DNA of 64,000 bases from Phycicoccus flavus (GTDB lineage: Bacteria; Actinomycetota; Actinomycetes; Actinomycetales; Dermatophilaceae), in assembly GCF_004025965.2 (NCBI RefSeq), contig NZ_SAYU02000012.1, positions 1 through 64,000 on the forward strand. Direction: 5' to 3'. Made by a program: the position numbers and the translations under genes. Below the pieces are notes generated by a model. It had not been told where the DNA came from, searched no databases, and saw only the letters and a program-made list of their open reading frames with translations. Shown here one piece after another: positions 7,612 to 16,334 of this stretch. Position 1 is the stretch's first letter; every line of letters starts with the position of its first letter.

Positions 7612-8775
7612 GTGAGCGGGGTGCACGGGGCGCGGACGGCGGGGTCGCCGCACGGGGGCAGGTCGTCGCGCTCGACGCTGCGCTCGGTGGTCATCACCGG
7701 CGTCGCCGGGCTCGGGTTCCTCGTTGCCGCGCTCGTCGTCTCCGCCTACCTCGGCGCGGCCTTCGGGGTGCAGACGGCCCTGCTCGCCCTGGCCGTCGCC
7801 GTCGTCCCGCTCGCCATCGTCATCCCGGCCTTCATGTGGCTCGACCGGTTCGAGGCCGAGCCGACGCGCTACCTCGTCGGGGCCTTCCTCTGGGGCGCGC
7901 TGGTCGCCGCCCTCGTCGCCGCCGTCTTCAACACCAGCGCCATGGCCGTGCTGCGCACCGCCACCGACCCCGACGCCGCGCTCGCGACGACGGCCGTCCT
8001 CGTCGCACCGGTCGTGGAGGAGGGGCTCAAGGGCCTGCTCGTCGTCCTCGTCTGGCGGTTCCTCGGGCGCGAGTTCGACGGACTGACCGACGGCATGGTC
8101 TACGCCGGCGTCTGCGCCGCGGGGTTCGCGTTCACCGAGAACATCCAGTACCTCGCGGAGGCCTACACCGAGGGGGGCGGTGAGGCGCTCACCGCGACCT
8201 TCGTCGCCCGCTGCCTGCTCTCGCCCTTCGCCCACCCGATGTTCACCGTGCTCACCGGCGTCGGGGTCGGGGTGGCCGCGACGAGCCGCGGGTGGGCGCC
8301 GAAGGTCCTCGCACCGGTCGGCGGCTACGTCCTCGCGGTCCTCGCGCACGGGCTGTGGAACCTCGCCGCGGTGTCGGGCGGCTCCGGGCTCGTCGTCGTC
8401 TACGTCCTCGTCGAGGTCCCGGTCTTCCTCACCTTCGTCGCCTTCGTCGTGTGGGTCCGGCGACGCGAGGGACGGCTCATCGGCTACTTCCTGCGGCCCT
8501 ACGCCGACGCCGGGTGGGTCTCGGCCGGTGAGGTGGCGATGCTGTCGTCGATGCCGGCGCGCCGCGAGGCGCGGATGTGGGCCCGCGTCAACGCCGGCAG
8601 CCGGGGGCTGGCCGCGATGCGCGCCTTCCAGGACACCGCGAGCGAGCTCGCCCTCCTGCGGCGGCGGATGCAGCACGACGCCGCGGACGCCTCGGCCCTG
8701 GACGAGGAGCGCCGCCTCCTCACGACGTTGTCGGCCCGCCGCCACGAGTTCGTCGGCATGCCGGTGGGACGATGA
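7612..8775 (+). CDS. PrsW-family intramembrane metalloprotease
   Basis: 387-residue multi-pass membrane protein. Family motifs are visible: EEGLKG in a helix after LVAPVV (EExxK), [13 protein letters not shown] (FxxxEN), the segment [20 protein letters not shown] with a conserved His, and [10 protein letters not shown] with a further His. These form the presumed metal site inside the membrane. About eight hydrophobic segments span the middle, followed by a cytoplasmic tail of about 100 residues that looks helical. In Bacillus, PrsW cleaves an anti-sigma factor, but most actinobacterial members have no known substrate and no anti-sigma gene lies nearby. Stop and the next ATG overlap (ATGA), so it is probably translationally coupled to the amidohydrolase. 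Confidence 0.87.
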   Translation: MSGVHGARTAGSPHGGRSSRSTLRSVVITGVAGLGFLVAALVVSAYLGAAFGVQTALLALAVAVVPLAIVIPAFMWLDRFEAEPTRYLVGAFLWGALVAALVAAVFNTSAMAVLRTATDPDAALATTAVLVAPVVEEGLKGLLVVLVWRFLGREFDGLTDGMVYAGVCAAGFAFTENIQYLAEAYTEGGGEALTATFVARCLLSPFAHPMFTVLTGVGVGVAATSRGWAPKVLAPVGGYVLAVLAHGLWNLAAVSGGSGLVVVYVLVEVPVFLTFVAFVVWVRRREGRLIGYFLRPYADAGWVSAGEVAMLSSMPARREARMWARVNAGSRGLAAMRAFQDTASELALLRRRMQHDAADASALDEERRLLTTLSARRHEFVGMPVGR

Positions 8776-9998
8776 CGCCCGTGCCCTCGTCCACGGAGAT
8801 CGCCCGTCGCATCGGCCCGGACCTCGTCGCGCTGCGGCGCCGGCTGCACCGCGCGCCCGAGATCGGACTGGACCTGCCCGACACCCAGGCCGCCGTCCTC
8901 GAGGCGCTCGCGGACCTCGACCTCGAGGTGAGCACCGGTCGCGGGCTGTCGTCGGTCGTCGCCGTCCTGCGCGGCGGTGCGCCGTGCGACGGCGAGCGTC
9001 CGGTGGTGCTCCTGCGCGGCGACATGGACGCCCTGCCGGTCGCGGAGGAGACCGACGTGCCCTACCGCTCGGAGCGGGCCGGGGTCATGCACGCCTGCGG
9101 GCACGACCTGCACGTCGCGGCCCTCGTCGGCGCCGCCCGGGTGCTCGCCGAGCAGCGGGAGCGGCTGGTCGGGGACGTCGTCCTCATGTTCCAGCCCGGC
9201 GAGGAGGGCGAGGCCGGGGCGCGGGACATGCTCGCCGAGGGGCTGCTGGAGGCCGCCGGACGGCGGGTGGACGTCGCGTACGCCGTGCACGTGACCTCCG
9301 CGGAGCACGCCCGCGGGACGTGGTGGGGCCGCCCCGGACCCATCATGGCCGCCGCCGACGAGGTCCACGTCGTCGTGCGCGGCCGCGGGGGCCACGGCTC
9401 CGCACCCGACCGCGCCCGCGACCCGGTGCCCGTGGCCTGCGAGACGGTGCTGGCCTGGGAGGTCGCCCTCACCCGGCAGTTCTCGGTGTGGGACCCCGTC
9501 GTGCTCACCGTCGGCGCCATCGCCGCGGGCACCAAGGACAACATCATCCCGGACGACGCACGGATCGCCGCGACCCTGCGCACCTTCAGCCCCGCCCAGC
9601 GGTCCCGGACCCACGAGGTCTTCACCCGGGTGGCGCGCTCGGTGGCGGAGGCGCACGGGCTGACCGCCGAGGTCGACATCCCCGTCGGCTACCCGGTCAC
9701 CGTCAACGACGCCACGGAGTTCGCCGCCTTCCGCGAGGTCGTCGTCGACCTGTTCGGCGAGGACCGCTGGGCCGACATGCCCCACCCCGAGGCCGGGTCC
9801 GAGGACATGTCCTTCGTCCTGGAGCAGGTGCCCGGTGCGTACCTGTTCGTCTCCGCCTGCGTGCCCGAGGACCCCCAGGACGCGGACGACAACCACTCGC
9901 CGCGGGCCGCGTTCGACGACTCGGTCGTGCCCGACGTCGCCGCCGCCCTGGCCGAGGCGGCCCTCGTCCGCAGCCGCTCCCTCGCCGCCCGTCCCTAG
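8772..9998 (+). CDS. M20-family amidohydrolase (hippurate hydrolase/IAA-amino acid hydrolase-like)
   Basis: 408-residue metal-dependent amidohydrolase of the M20D type, which removes N-acyl groups from amino acids or peptides. Metal ligands are visible in [27 protein letters not shown] (Cys and His), [14 protein letters not shown] (Glu pair), YAVHVTS (His) and the late [13 protein letters not shown] region; the dimerisation-domain segment [16 protein letters not shown] is typical. No signal peptide, so cytoplasmic. The ATG at 8772 overlaps the PrsW stop by 4 bp. Physiological substrate not determinable. Confidence 0.9.
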   Translation: MTPVPSSTEIARRIGPDLVALRRRLHRAPEIGLDLPDTQAAVLEALADLDLEVSTGRGLSSVVAVLRGGAPCDGERPVVLLRGDMDALPVAEETDVPYRSERAGVMHACGHDLHVAALVGAARVLAEQRERLVGDVVLMFQPGEEGEAGARDMLAEGLLEAAGRRVDVAYAVHVTSAEHARGTWWGRPGPIMAAADEVHVVVRGRGGHGSAPDRARDPVPVACETVLAWEVALTRQFSVWDPVVLTVGAIAAGTKDNIIPDDARIAATLRTFSPAQRSRTHEVFTRVARSVAEAHGLTAEVDIPVGYPVTVNDATEFAAFREVVVDLFGEDRWADMPHPEAGSEDMSFVLEQVPGAYLFVSACVPEDPQDADDNHSPRAAFDDSVVPDVAAALAEAALVRSRSLAARP

Positions 9999-10023
9999 AC
10001 TGGGCGCGGCGCGCGAGCGCCGG

Positions 10024-10097
10024 GCCCCCGTAGCTCAGCCGGATAGAGCAAGAGCCTTCTAATCTCGAGGTCGCAGGTTCGAGTCCTGCCGGGGGCG
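10024..10097 (+). tRNA. tRNA-Arg (TCT)
   Basis: Acceptor GCCCCCG pairs with CGGGGGC, discriminator G, no encoded CCA. The loop CTTCTAA gives anticodon TCT. T-arm GCAGGTTCGAGTCCTGC is intact. The anticodon stem AGAGC/TCTCG pairs at only three positions (27 A-G and 31 C-T mismatched); the second mismatch is often seen in this isoacceptor, the first is unusual. Confidence 0.92.
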
Positions 10098-10156
10098 CTC
10101 GCGGCCGGACCGCCCGGCGGCGCGCCGACGGCGCCGCGTCGGCGGAGCCGGCGCAC

Positions 10157-10162
10157 TAGGGT
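10157..10162 (+). promoter_or_regulatory. -10 box for methyltransferase gene (leaderless)
   Basis: TAGGGT 6 nt before the ATG at 10169, with no ribosome-binding site between. Confidence 0.5.
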
Positions 10163-10168
10163 TCCGGC

Positions 10169-10957
10169 ATGGAACCGGCAGCACGGCCCGACCAGACCGA
10201 CGACGACCAGCCCGCCCCCGCACCCGAGGAGCTGGAGCGCGGGGCCGCGCTGCGCTGGTACATCGACAAGTACGAGACGCCCTACGGCCGCTCGACCGTC
10301 CCCTTCGCGGACGCCCTCCGGCACGTCATGCCCCCGGCCACGCGGCTCCGCGCCAAGGTGCTCGCGACGGACGCGCTCGCGCGACGGGAGGGACGCAAGG
10401 CCCGGGCGCTCGCCGAGGCGGCGTCGCCCGTCCGCCTGCACCTGGGCTGTGGCTGGACCCGGATCGAGGGGTGGATCAACTCCGACCTCGTCGGTGCCGC
10501 GGGCGACTTCGACTGGAACATCCTGCGGCCGCTGCCGTTCGAGGACGGGTCGGTGGACGCCGTCTTCTACGAGCACGTCTTCGAGCACCTGCGCTACTCG
10601 CAGACCCTCACCGTGCTCGGGCACGCCCGCCGCGCGCTGCGCCCGGGAGGCGTCCTGCGGGTCGGGGTGCCCGACGCCGGGATGTACGCCCGGTCCTACG
10701 CGGACGACCCGGAGGCGCTCGCCGCCGGTCGCTGGGGCCGACCCACCGGGATGCTCGTGCTGCGCGAGGTCTTCCAGGAGCACGCCCACGTCTCCGCCTA
10801 CGACGCCGAGACGCTCCGCCTCGTGCTCCAGGAGGGCGGGTTCCCCGGGGCCGAGGTCACCCCCGGCGGCAGCTCCCCGCTGCTCGGCCGGGCGCCGGAC
10901 TCGCCGGACCGGATCCCGGAGACGGTCTACGCCGAGGTGCGGCGGCCCTCGGACTGA
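10169..10957 (+). CDS. Class I SAM-dependent methyltransferase
   Basis: 262 residues. After a charged N-terminal region of about 85 residues, the SAM site is RLHLGCGWTRIEGWINSDL (motif I with the GxG loop and following acidic residue), then LPFEDGSVDAVFYEHVFEHL (motif II/IV) and ALRPGGVLRVGVPD (motif VI). The GW-IN-D pattern is frequent in methyltransferases found with glycosyltransferases, and this window has many such genes, so a sugar or glycan substrate is suspected but not shown. Single gene between tRNA-Arg and the convergent thpR. Confidence 0.82.
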   Translation: MEPAARPDQTDDDQPAPAPEELERGAALRWYIDKYETPYGRSTVPFADALRHVMPPATRLRAKVLATDALARREGRKARALAEAASPVRLHLGCGWTRIEGWINSDLVGAAGDFDWNILRPLPFEDGSVDAVFYEHVFEHLRYSQTLTVLGHARRALRPGGVLRVGVPDAGMYARSYADDPEALAAGRWGRPTGMLVLREVFQEHAHVSAYDAETLRLVLQEGGFPGAEVTPGGSSPLLGRAPDSPDRIPETVYAEVRRPSD

Positions 10958-10983
10958 GCCTCGCCGCTGGGTGTCGACGCGCC

Positions 10984-11538
10984 TCAGCCGCCGAGCGGGA
11001 CGCGGGCCAGGACCTCGTGGCGCGGCCGGTGCCCTCGCTCGCGGGGCAGGTGCGACTCCAGGAGGACGACCTCCTCGGCGGTCCAGGGCGGACCCCGGTA
11101 GGCGTCGAGGACCCGCACCCAGCGGGTCGCGTCCCCCGGCCGGCCGAAGCGGCCGAGGGTGACGTGCGGCCGGAACCGGCCGCCGTCCGGTGCGGCCCCG
11201 ACCGTGGCCGCGGCCGCGCGCAACGCCCCGGCGATCCCGGACAGGGCCTCGCCGCCGGACAAGCCGGCCCAGAGCACCCGGGCCCGCGTGACGTCGGGGA
11301 AGCACCCGCCGCCCGCCAGCGCCAGGGGCACCGGGGCGAACCGTGCGGCCGCCGTGGTGCACGCCTCGACGAGGGGCTCCACCGTCCGTTCCGGCGCGGC
11401 GGGCACGAAGGCCAGTGTCGCGTGCCACTGCTCCGGCGGTGCCCAGCGCGGCCCGGACACGTCGCGGCGGGGGTCGAGGAAGGCGTCGAGGTCCTCGCGA
11501 ACCTCCTCCGGCGGGAGCACCGCGACGAACAGGCGCAC
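10984..11538 (-). CDS. thpR: RNA 2',3'-cyclic phosphodiesterase (ThpR/LigT)
   Basis: 2H phosphoesterase that opens 2',3'-cyclic phosphates on RNA to 2'-phosphates. 184 residues, normal length. The two catalytic HxT(L) motifs are HATL at residues 39-42 and HVTL near residue 126 (FRPHVTLGRFGRPG). The protein starts MRLFVAVLPPEEV, the family's usual N terminus, which fixes the GTG at 11538 as start. Convergent with the methyltransferase (26 bp gap) and divergent from the GTPase pair. Confidence 0.92.
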   Translation of the reverse strand: MRLFVAVLPPEEVREDLDAFLDPRRDVSGPRWAPPEQWHATLAFVPAAPERTVEPLVEACTTAAARFAPVPLALAGGGCFPDVTRARVLWAGLSGGEALSGIAGALRAAAATVGAAPDGGRFRPHVTLGRFGRPGDATRWVRVLDAYRGPPWTAEEVVLLESHLPRERGHRPRHEVLARVPLGG

Positions 11539-11592
11539 CCCGACATCATGCCCACGCCCCGGTGAATGTACGGCGACCCCCGGCGGCGTCGT

Positions 11593-11598
11593 TAGGCT
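11593..11598 (+). promoter_or_regulatory. -10 box for GTPase pair (leaderless)
   Basis: TAGGCT 6 nt before the GTG at 11605, no ribosome-binding site; probably drives both GTPase genes. Confidence 0.5.
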
Positions 11599-11604
11599 GT
11601 CGAC

Positions 11605-13311
11605 GTGGGCGCGGACCGTGACGTGGAGGCACTCGTCTCCGCCGTCGAGGCCCTGCGGGCGCAGGTCGAGGCGGCGGGGCTGCCTCTCGACGTCCCCGGA
11701 CGGGACGCGGCCGAGACCACCCGCCGCCGCCTGCTCGGCCAGCTCGACGACTACGTGCTGCCCCGACTGCGCTCCCTCGACGCCCCGCTGCTCGCCGTCG
11801 TCGGCGGGTCGACGGGCGCCGGGAAGTCGACCCTCGTCAACTCCGTCGTCGGCGAGCCCGTGAGCCGCTCCGGGGTGCTCCGTCCGACGACGACCTCCCC
11901 GGTCCTCGTCCACCACCCCGACGACGGGCACTGGTTCGAGGGCGACCGGGTCCTCCCCGGCCTCGCGCGGCTGTCCGGCCACGACACGGGGGAGGACCAG
12001 CCCGGCACGGTCCGCCTCACCGCGTCGGCGGCGCTGCCGTCCGGTCTGGCCCTGCTGGACGCCCCGGACATCGACTCCGTCGTCTCCGCCAACCGGGAGC
12101 TCGCGAACCAGCTGCTCGCGGCGGCCGACCTGTGGATCTTCGTCACCACCGCCGCGCGCTACGCCGACGCCGTGCCCTGGGACCTGCTGCGGACCGCCTC
12201 CGAGCGCGGGACCGCCGTCGCCATCGTCCTGGACCGGGTGCCGCCCGAGGCCGTCGACGAGATCCGACCGCACCTGGCGTCCATGCTCCGCGAGCAGGGC
12301 CTGTCGACCTCGCCGATCTTCAGCGTCCCCGAGGTCGCGCTCGAGGACGGCCGGCTGCCGGCCTGGACGTTCACCCGCCTGCGGGACTGGCTGCAGGCGC
12401 TCGCCGGGGACGCGCGGGCCCGCGACATCGTCGTCAGCCAGACCCTGCGCGGGGCGGTCGCCTCGCTCGGCAGCCGGGCCGACGAGCTCGCCACGGCCAG
12501 CCGGGCGCAGGACGCCGCCGCCGCTGCCCTGGCCGCCGCGGCCCAGGAGTCCTTCGACCTCGCCCGCCGCCGGGTGTCGGACGGGATGACCGACGGCACC
12601 CTGCTCCGGGGCGAGGTGCTGGCCCGGTGGCAGGAGTTCGTCGGCACCGGCGAGTTCTTCAAGCAGGTCGAGTCGACCATCGCCCGCTGGCGGGACCGGA
12701 TCAGCGCCGCCATCAAGGGCACCCCGGCGCCGGTCGACACCCTCGGCGAGGCCCTGCACACCGGGGTCGCGGCGCTCGTGCTCGCCAACCTCGAGGCCGC
12801 CACCTCCGACACCGCCCGCGCCTGGCGCCGGATGCCCGGGGGCCCGGCGGTGCTCGCGTCCGGCGACGGCCTCGGCGCGACGACCTCCGCCTCCACCGCG
12901 GGGGTCGAGCGGCTCGTGCGGGCCTGGCAGGGCGAGGTGTTCGACCTCGTCCGCACCGAGGGCCAGGGCCGCCGCACCAACGCCCGGGTCGCCGCGTACG
13001 GCGTCAACGCCATCGGGCTGTTCCTCATGCTCGTCGCGTTCGCCCAGACCGGCGGGCTGGTCGGCGCCGAGGTCGGCATCGCCGGCGGCACCGCGATCCT
13101 CGCGCAGCGGGTCCTGGAGGCGATCTTCGGCGACCAGGCCGTCCGCGACATGGCCGCGAAGGCCCGCGACCGGCTGCTCACCCTCGTCGACGAGCTCTAC
13201 GACGACGAGCGGGCCCGCTTCACCGCGGCCCTCGCCGAGCACACCGCCCCGCAGGACCAGGCGTCCCGGATCGAGTCCGCCGCCACCCGGCTCGCACGGG
13301 TGGCCTCGTGA
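11605..13311 (+). CDS. Dynamin-like/GTP-binding membrane-associated protein, first of a pair
   Basis: 568 residues. G1 (P-loop) is GGSTGAGKST at 67-76, G2 probably the Thr cluster in RPTTTSP, G3 is DAPD at 152-155, and the G4 position reads VLDRVP rather than NKxD. The central part is long, helical and Ala-rich (coiled-coil-like), and a hydrophobic stretch near residues 470-500 (AIGLFLMLVAFAQTGGLVG then VGIAGGTAILA) could touch the membrane, as in bacterial dynamin-like proteins. The gene overlaps the next GTPase by 4 bp, implying equal expression and perhaps a two-subunit assembly. Function unknown; a membrane or division-linked role is inference from the fold. Confidence 0.8.
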   Translation: MGADRDVEALVSAVEALRAQVEAAGLPLDVPGRDAAETTRRRLLGQLDDYVLPRLRSLDAPLLAVVGGSTGAGKSTLVNSVVGEPVSRSGVLRPTTTSPVLVHHPDDGHWFEGDRVLPGLARLSGHDTGEDQPGTVRLTASAALPSGLALLDAPDIDSVVSANRELANQLLAAADLWIFVTTAARYADAVPWDLLRTASERGTAVAIVLDRVPPEAVDEIRPHLASMLREQGLSTSPIFSVPEVALEDGRLPAWTFTRLRDWLQALAGDARARDIVVSQTLRGAVASLGSRADELATASRAQDAAAAALAAAAQESFDLARRRVSDGMTDGTLLRGEVLARWQEFVGTGEFFKQVESTIARWRDRISAAIKGTPAPVDTLGEALHTGVAALVLANLEAATSDTARAWRRMPGGPAVLASGDGLGATTSASTAGVERLVRAWQGEVFDLVRTEGQGRRTNARVAAYGVNAIGLFLMLVAFAQTGGLVGAEVGIAGGTAILAQRVLEAIFGDQAVRDMAAKARDRLLTLVDELYDDERARFTAALAEHTAPQDQASRIESAATRLARVAS

Positions 13312-14975
13312 GCCCGGTGCGGACGGGCACCGCCCGCGGCGGTGCCGCGGTGTCGCCGGAGCGGCTCGCGGCGGCGTCGGCGTCGTTGGCCGCGGCCGTC
13401 GACGCCGGGGGCGAGGAGCTCCCGGAGCCGCAGCGCGCCCGCGCCCGGGACGTCGTCGCCAAGGTCGAGCGGCGCACCTCGATCGCCGGGGGCCACACCG
13501 TCGTCGCGCTGGCCGGGGCCACCGGCAGCGGCAAGTCCTCGCTCTTCAACGCCCTCGTCGGCACCGACGTCGCCAAGGTCGGGGTGCGGCGTCCGACCAC
13601 CAGCACGCCAACGGCGGCGGTCTGGGGCACGGAGCCCGCCGGCGAGCTGCTCGACTGGCTGGGCGTCGGGTCGCGGCACCTCCTGGGGGCGGACGACTCT
13701 GGTCCCCAGGTGGGCTCGCTCGACGGGCTCGTCCTCCTCGACCTGCCCGACGTCGACTCGCGGGAGACCGCCAACCGCGACGAGGCCCAGCGCGTCCTCG
13801 AGCTCGTCGACCTGTTCGTCTGGGTGGCCGACCCGCAGAAGTACGCCGACTCCCGGCTCCACGACGACCACGTCGCGACGCTGTCCTCGCACGAGGTCGT
13901 GACCATGGCCGTGCTCAACCAGTCCGACCGGCTGGCCCCCGAGGACCTCGGCCGGTTGCGCACCGACCTCGTCCGCCTCATGGAGCGCGACGGGCTGCCC
14001 GGCGCCACCGTGCTCGCGACGTCGGCCCGCACGGGAGCCGGTGTCGACGAGCTGCGCCAGCGCCTGGCCAACGCCGTCGCCGGCCGGGCGATGGCCCGCG
14101 CCCGGCTCGCCGCGGACGTCCGCACCGCGGCCGGGACGCTGTCCGGTCACGTCGCGACCGGCGAGGGCGGGGTGGCGAAGGCCTCCCGGTCCGAGCTGCT
14201 GGACGCCCTGGCCCGCAGCGCCGGCGTGCCGGCCGTCGTCGAGGCCGTGCGACGCGACTACCGCATGGAGGCGGCCGCAGACACCAGCTGGCCCTTCACC
14301 CGCTGGGTGCACCGGCTGCGTGCCCGGCCGCTGCGGCGGCTGCGGCTCGACGGCCGGGACGTGGGCGTCACCGAGTCCGACGTGCGCTCGGTGCTCGGCC
14401 GCTCCTCGCTGCCGCCGCCCTCACCCGCCGCCCGCGCGGCGGTCGAGCTCGCGACACGGCGCGTGGCGGACGGGGCGGGCGCCGACCTGCCGACCCCGTG
14501 GGCCGAGGCCGTGCAGCGCGCCGCCACCCCGCCGGGACCGGAGCTCGGCGACGCCCTCGACCAGGCGGTCGTCGGGACCTCGCTGCACGCCCGGCGGCCG
14601 GTGTGGTGGCGGGTCGTGGGGCTCGTCCAGCTCGTCCTCGCCTGGGCCGCCATCGCCGGGGCGCTGTGGCTGGTCGCGTACGCCGTCGCGGGCTGGCTCC
14701 AGCTGGACGCGCTGCTGCCCGACGCCCCGGCCGTCGGGGTGCTGCCGGTGCCGTTCCTGCTCCTGCTCGGCGGGCTCGTGCTCGGTCCCCTGCTCGCCGC
14801 GCTGTCGGCCTGGCTCGCCCGGATCGGGGCCCGCCGGCGCGGCGCGGTCATGGACGCGCGGCTGCGCTCCTCCATCGAGACGGTGGCCGACGACGAGATC
14901 CTCGCCCCGGTGCGCCGGGTCCTGGACCGGCACGCCGCCACCCGCGAGGCGCTGCGGCACGCCGCCGACGTCTGA
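13308..14975 (+). CDS. YfjP-like membrane GTPase, second of a pair
   Basis: 555 residues, starting at a GTG overlapping the previous stop (GTGA). G1 is AGATGSGKSS at about 69-77, with RRPTTSTPTAAVWG as G2, LDLPDVDSRE as G3 and NQSD as a proper G4, so this member looks the more canonical GTPase of the two. Near the C terminus two hydrophobic helices (LVQLVLAWAAIAGALWLV and PVPFLLLLGGLVLGPLLAAL) anchor it in the membrane with both large ends probably cytoplasmic. Known actinobacterial genomes often place such GTPase pairs next to an ssb gene, as here; their role is not established. Confidence 0.82.
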   Translation: MSPVRTGTARGGAAVSPERLAAASASLAAAVDAGGEELPEPQRARARDVVAKVERRTSIAGGHTVVALAGATGSGKSSLFNALVGTDVAKVGVRRPTTSTPTAAVWGTEPAGELLDWLGVGSRHLLGADDSGPQVGSLDGLVLLDLPDVDSRETANRDEAQRVLELVDLFVWVADPQKYADSRLHDDHVATLSSHEVVTMAVLNQSDRLAPEDLGRLRTDLVRLMERDGLPGATVLATSARTGAGVDELRQRLANAVAGRAMARARLAADVRTAAGTLSGHVATGEGGVAKASRSELLDALARSAGVPAVVEAVRRDYRMEAAADTSWPFTRWVHRLRARPLRRLRLDGRDVGVTESDVRSVLGRSSLPPPSPAARAAVELATRRVADGAGADLPTPWAEAVQRAATPPGPELGDALDQAVVGTSLHARRPVWWRVVGLVQLVLAWAAIAGALWLVAYAVAGWLQLDALLPDAPAVGVLPVPFLLLLGGLVLGPLLAALSAWLARIGARRRGAVMDARLRSSIETVADDEILAPVRRVLDRHAATREALRHAADV

Positions 14976-15274
14976 GCGCTCGCGCGGCGGCGGTGGGCGC
15001 CGGCGGAGCCCCGGTTTCGCGTTGTGAGGTCGCGGATGTCGTCGCCCGTCGCGGAGACTGCCGCGACCCGCGCCGGTTTCCGCGACCCGACAGGTGAGGC
15101 GGTCGCCGGTGCGTCGTCGCCGCGGACCGCGACCCGGCCCGGGCGCGCTCGTCCACAGGCGGCCGGGACGCGGTCGGTCGTCCACAGATCGGTGGTGCCC
15201 CGTTCCGCGGGCCGCCGCCGGGGCGCAGCGTGGACCCTGCGGGCCGAGGGACGGCCCGCGGGAGGGAGACCGAG
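14976..15274. other. Intergenic region with two DnaA-box-like sites upstream of ssb paralogue
   Basis: No gene is supported in these 299 bp. TCGTCCACA occurs twice on the plus strand (15149-15157 and 15178-15186), 29 bp apart, close to the actinobacterial DnaA-box form TTGTCCACA. The short words CCGGTTTC and CGCGACCCG also recur. No clear hairpin terminator was found behind the GTPase pair. Confidence 0.4.
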
Positions 15275-15790
15275 ATGTACGAGACCCACGTGACGGTCCA
15301 GGGGCGGCTCGTCGCCGACCCCGTCGTCAAGCCGAGCCGCAACGGCCCGTTCACCAGCTTCCGGATCGCCCAGTCCGAGCGCCACCCCGACCGCGCCGAG
15401 CCCGGCCGCTGGGTCGACTCCGACCCGAGCTTCTACGAGGTCTCGGTGTTCCGCGGGATGGGCGAGAACGCCGCCCGCAGCCTGCGCAAGGGCCACCCGG
15501 TGGTCGTCACCGGCAAGCAGCGGGTCCGGCAGTTCCGGCGCGAGGACGGCTCGTACGGCGCCTCGGTCGAGCTCGACGCCTCCGGCCTCGGGCACGACCT
15601 GCGGTGGGGCGTCACGGCCTACACCCGCAACGGCGACCTCGCACCCGCGGCCGCCGGTGGCGGCGGGGGAGCGGCCGGCGGCGGGTTCGGCGACCCCGAG
15701 CGCGACGTGTACGTCGTCGACGCCAGCGGGCCCGCCGCGACCGGCGTCGGCGACTCCGGGCCGCTCACCCGGCCCACCGAGGCCGCCTGA
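15275..15790 (+). CDS. ssb: Single-stranded DNA-binding protein paralogue
   Basis: 171 residues. The OB fold is clear: YETHVTVQGRLVADPVVK, FTSFRIAQSER, FYEVSVFRGMGENAARSL, KGHPVVVTGKQRVRQF and YGASVELDASGLGHDLRWG. A Gly-rich linker follows, but the C terminus ends in TRPTEAA and lacks the acidic DDDIPF tip through which housekeeping SSB recruits replication and repair enzymes. It is therefore likely the second SSB of the genome, possibly serving recombination or competence-like functions. The ATG at 15275 has GGAGGGAG at 15261-15268. Follows the GTPase pair on the same strand after a 299-bp gap. Confidence 0.88.
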   Translation: MYETHVTVQGRLVADPVVKPSRNGPFTSFRIAQSERHPDRAEPGRWVDSDPSFYEVSVFRGMGENAARSLRKGHPVVVTGKQRVRQFRREDGSYGASVELDASGLGHDLRWGVTAYTRNGDLAPAAAGGGGGAAGGGFGDPERDVYVVDASGPAATGVGDSGPLTRPTEAA

Positions 15791-15800
15791 GCCCGGCGGG

Positions 15801-16334
15801 TCAGCGGCTCCAGCGCTCCAGGCCGACGTGCACCGTGGTCGGGTCGTCCGGCTCGATGAGGACCGTGCGCTGCCACGCGGGGTTCTCGGGCCACTGCGAG
15901 GCGCAGATCCGCGACCCCTGCGCCGGCGTGCCCTCGACACCGAGGGCCTCGGTCTGGTCCGCGGTCAGCGCCACCGCGGGGAGGTCGCCGCCCAGGCCGC
16001 CGCTGGCGCAGAAGCCGAGCGCGGCCCCCCGGTCGACGACGAAGGTGACCCGGTAGGCCTCCTCGACGTTCTCCGGGAGTCCGGTGCGGGTCTCGACCTG
16101 GGCGCCACCGGCGCCCGGCGGCAGCTGGAGGCCGGCGAGCCCGAGGACCGCCTCGGGCGAGTCCGCCGCGGACGAGGACCGGGAGGCGGAGGGTGACTCC
16201 GAGGTCGGGGTGCTGCCGGCGGCGTCCGGGCGGGCGCCTGCCGCGTCGTCGGACAGCCCGCAGGCCCCGGTGGCGAGGGTGAGGGCCACGCAGGTCGCGA
16301 CGACGAGGGCGGGGCCGGGGCGGAGACGGGTCAT
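15801..16334 (-). CDS. Putative lipoprotein of unknown function
   Basis: 177 residues with a lipoprotein signal: basic start, hydrophobic core, and lipobox ATGAC with the lipidated Cys at residue 25. A Ser/Thr/Pro/Asp-rich linker follows, then a compact domain (VLGLAGLQLPPGAGG, YRVTFVVDRGAALGFCASGG, RICASQWPEN, VHVGLERWSR) with two Cys that may form a disulfide. The family is not recognised. The ATG overlaps the stop of the upstream pilin-like gene by 4 bp (ATGA), so the two are translationally coupled; a partner, stabiliser or protective role for that protein is possible but only inferred from the arrangement. Confidence 0.72.
   Translation of the reverse strand: MTRLRPGPALVVATCVALTLATGACGLSDDAAGARPDAAGSTPTSESPSASRSSSAADSPEAVLGLAGLQLPPGAGGAQVETRTGLPENVEEAYRVTFVVDRGAALGFCASGGLGGDLPAVALTADQTEALGVEGTPAQGSRICASQWPENPAWQRTVLIEPDDPTTVHVGLERWSR

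Noticed and set aside
10123-10144. Terminator after tRNA-Arg
   Set aside because: CGCCGAC/GTCGGCG is only a 7-bp stem in very GC-rich DNA and lies 25 bp away; not distinguishable from chance.
12132-13307. Plus-strand frame preceding the second GTPase as extra coding sequence
   Set aside because: It lies inside the first GTPase in a different frame and is Arg/Gly-rich; the real start is the overlapping GTG at 13308.
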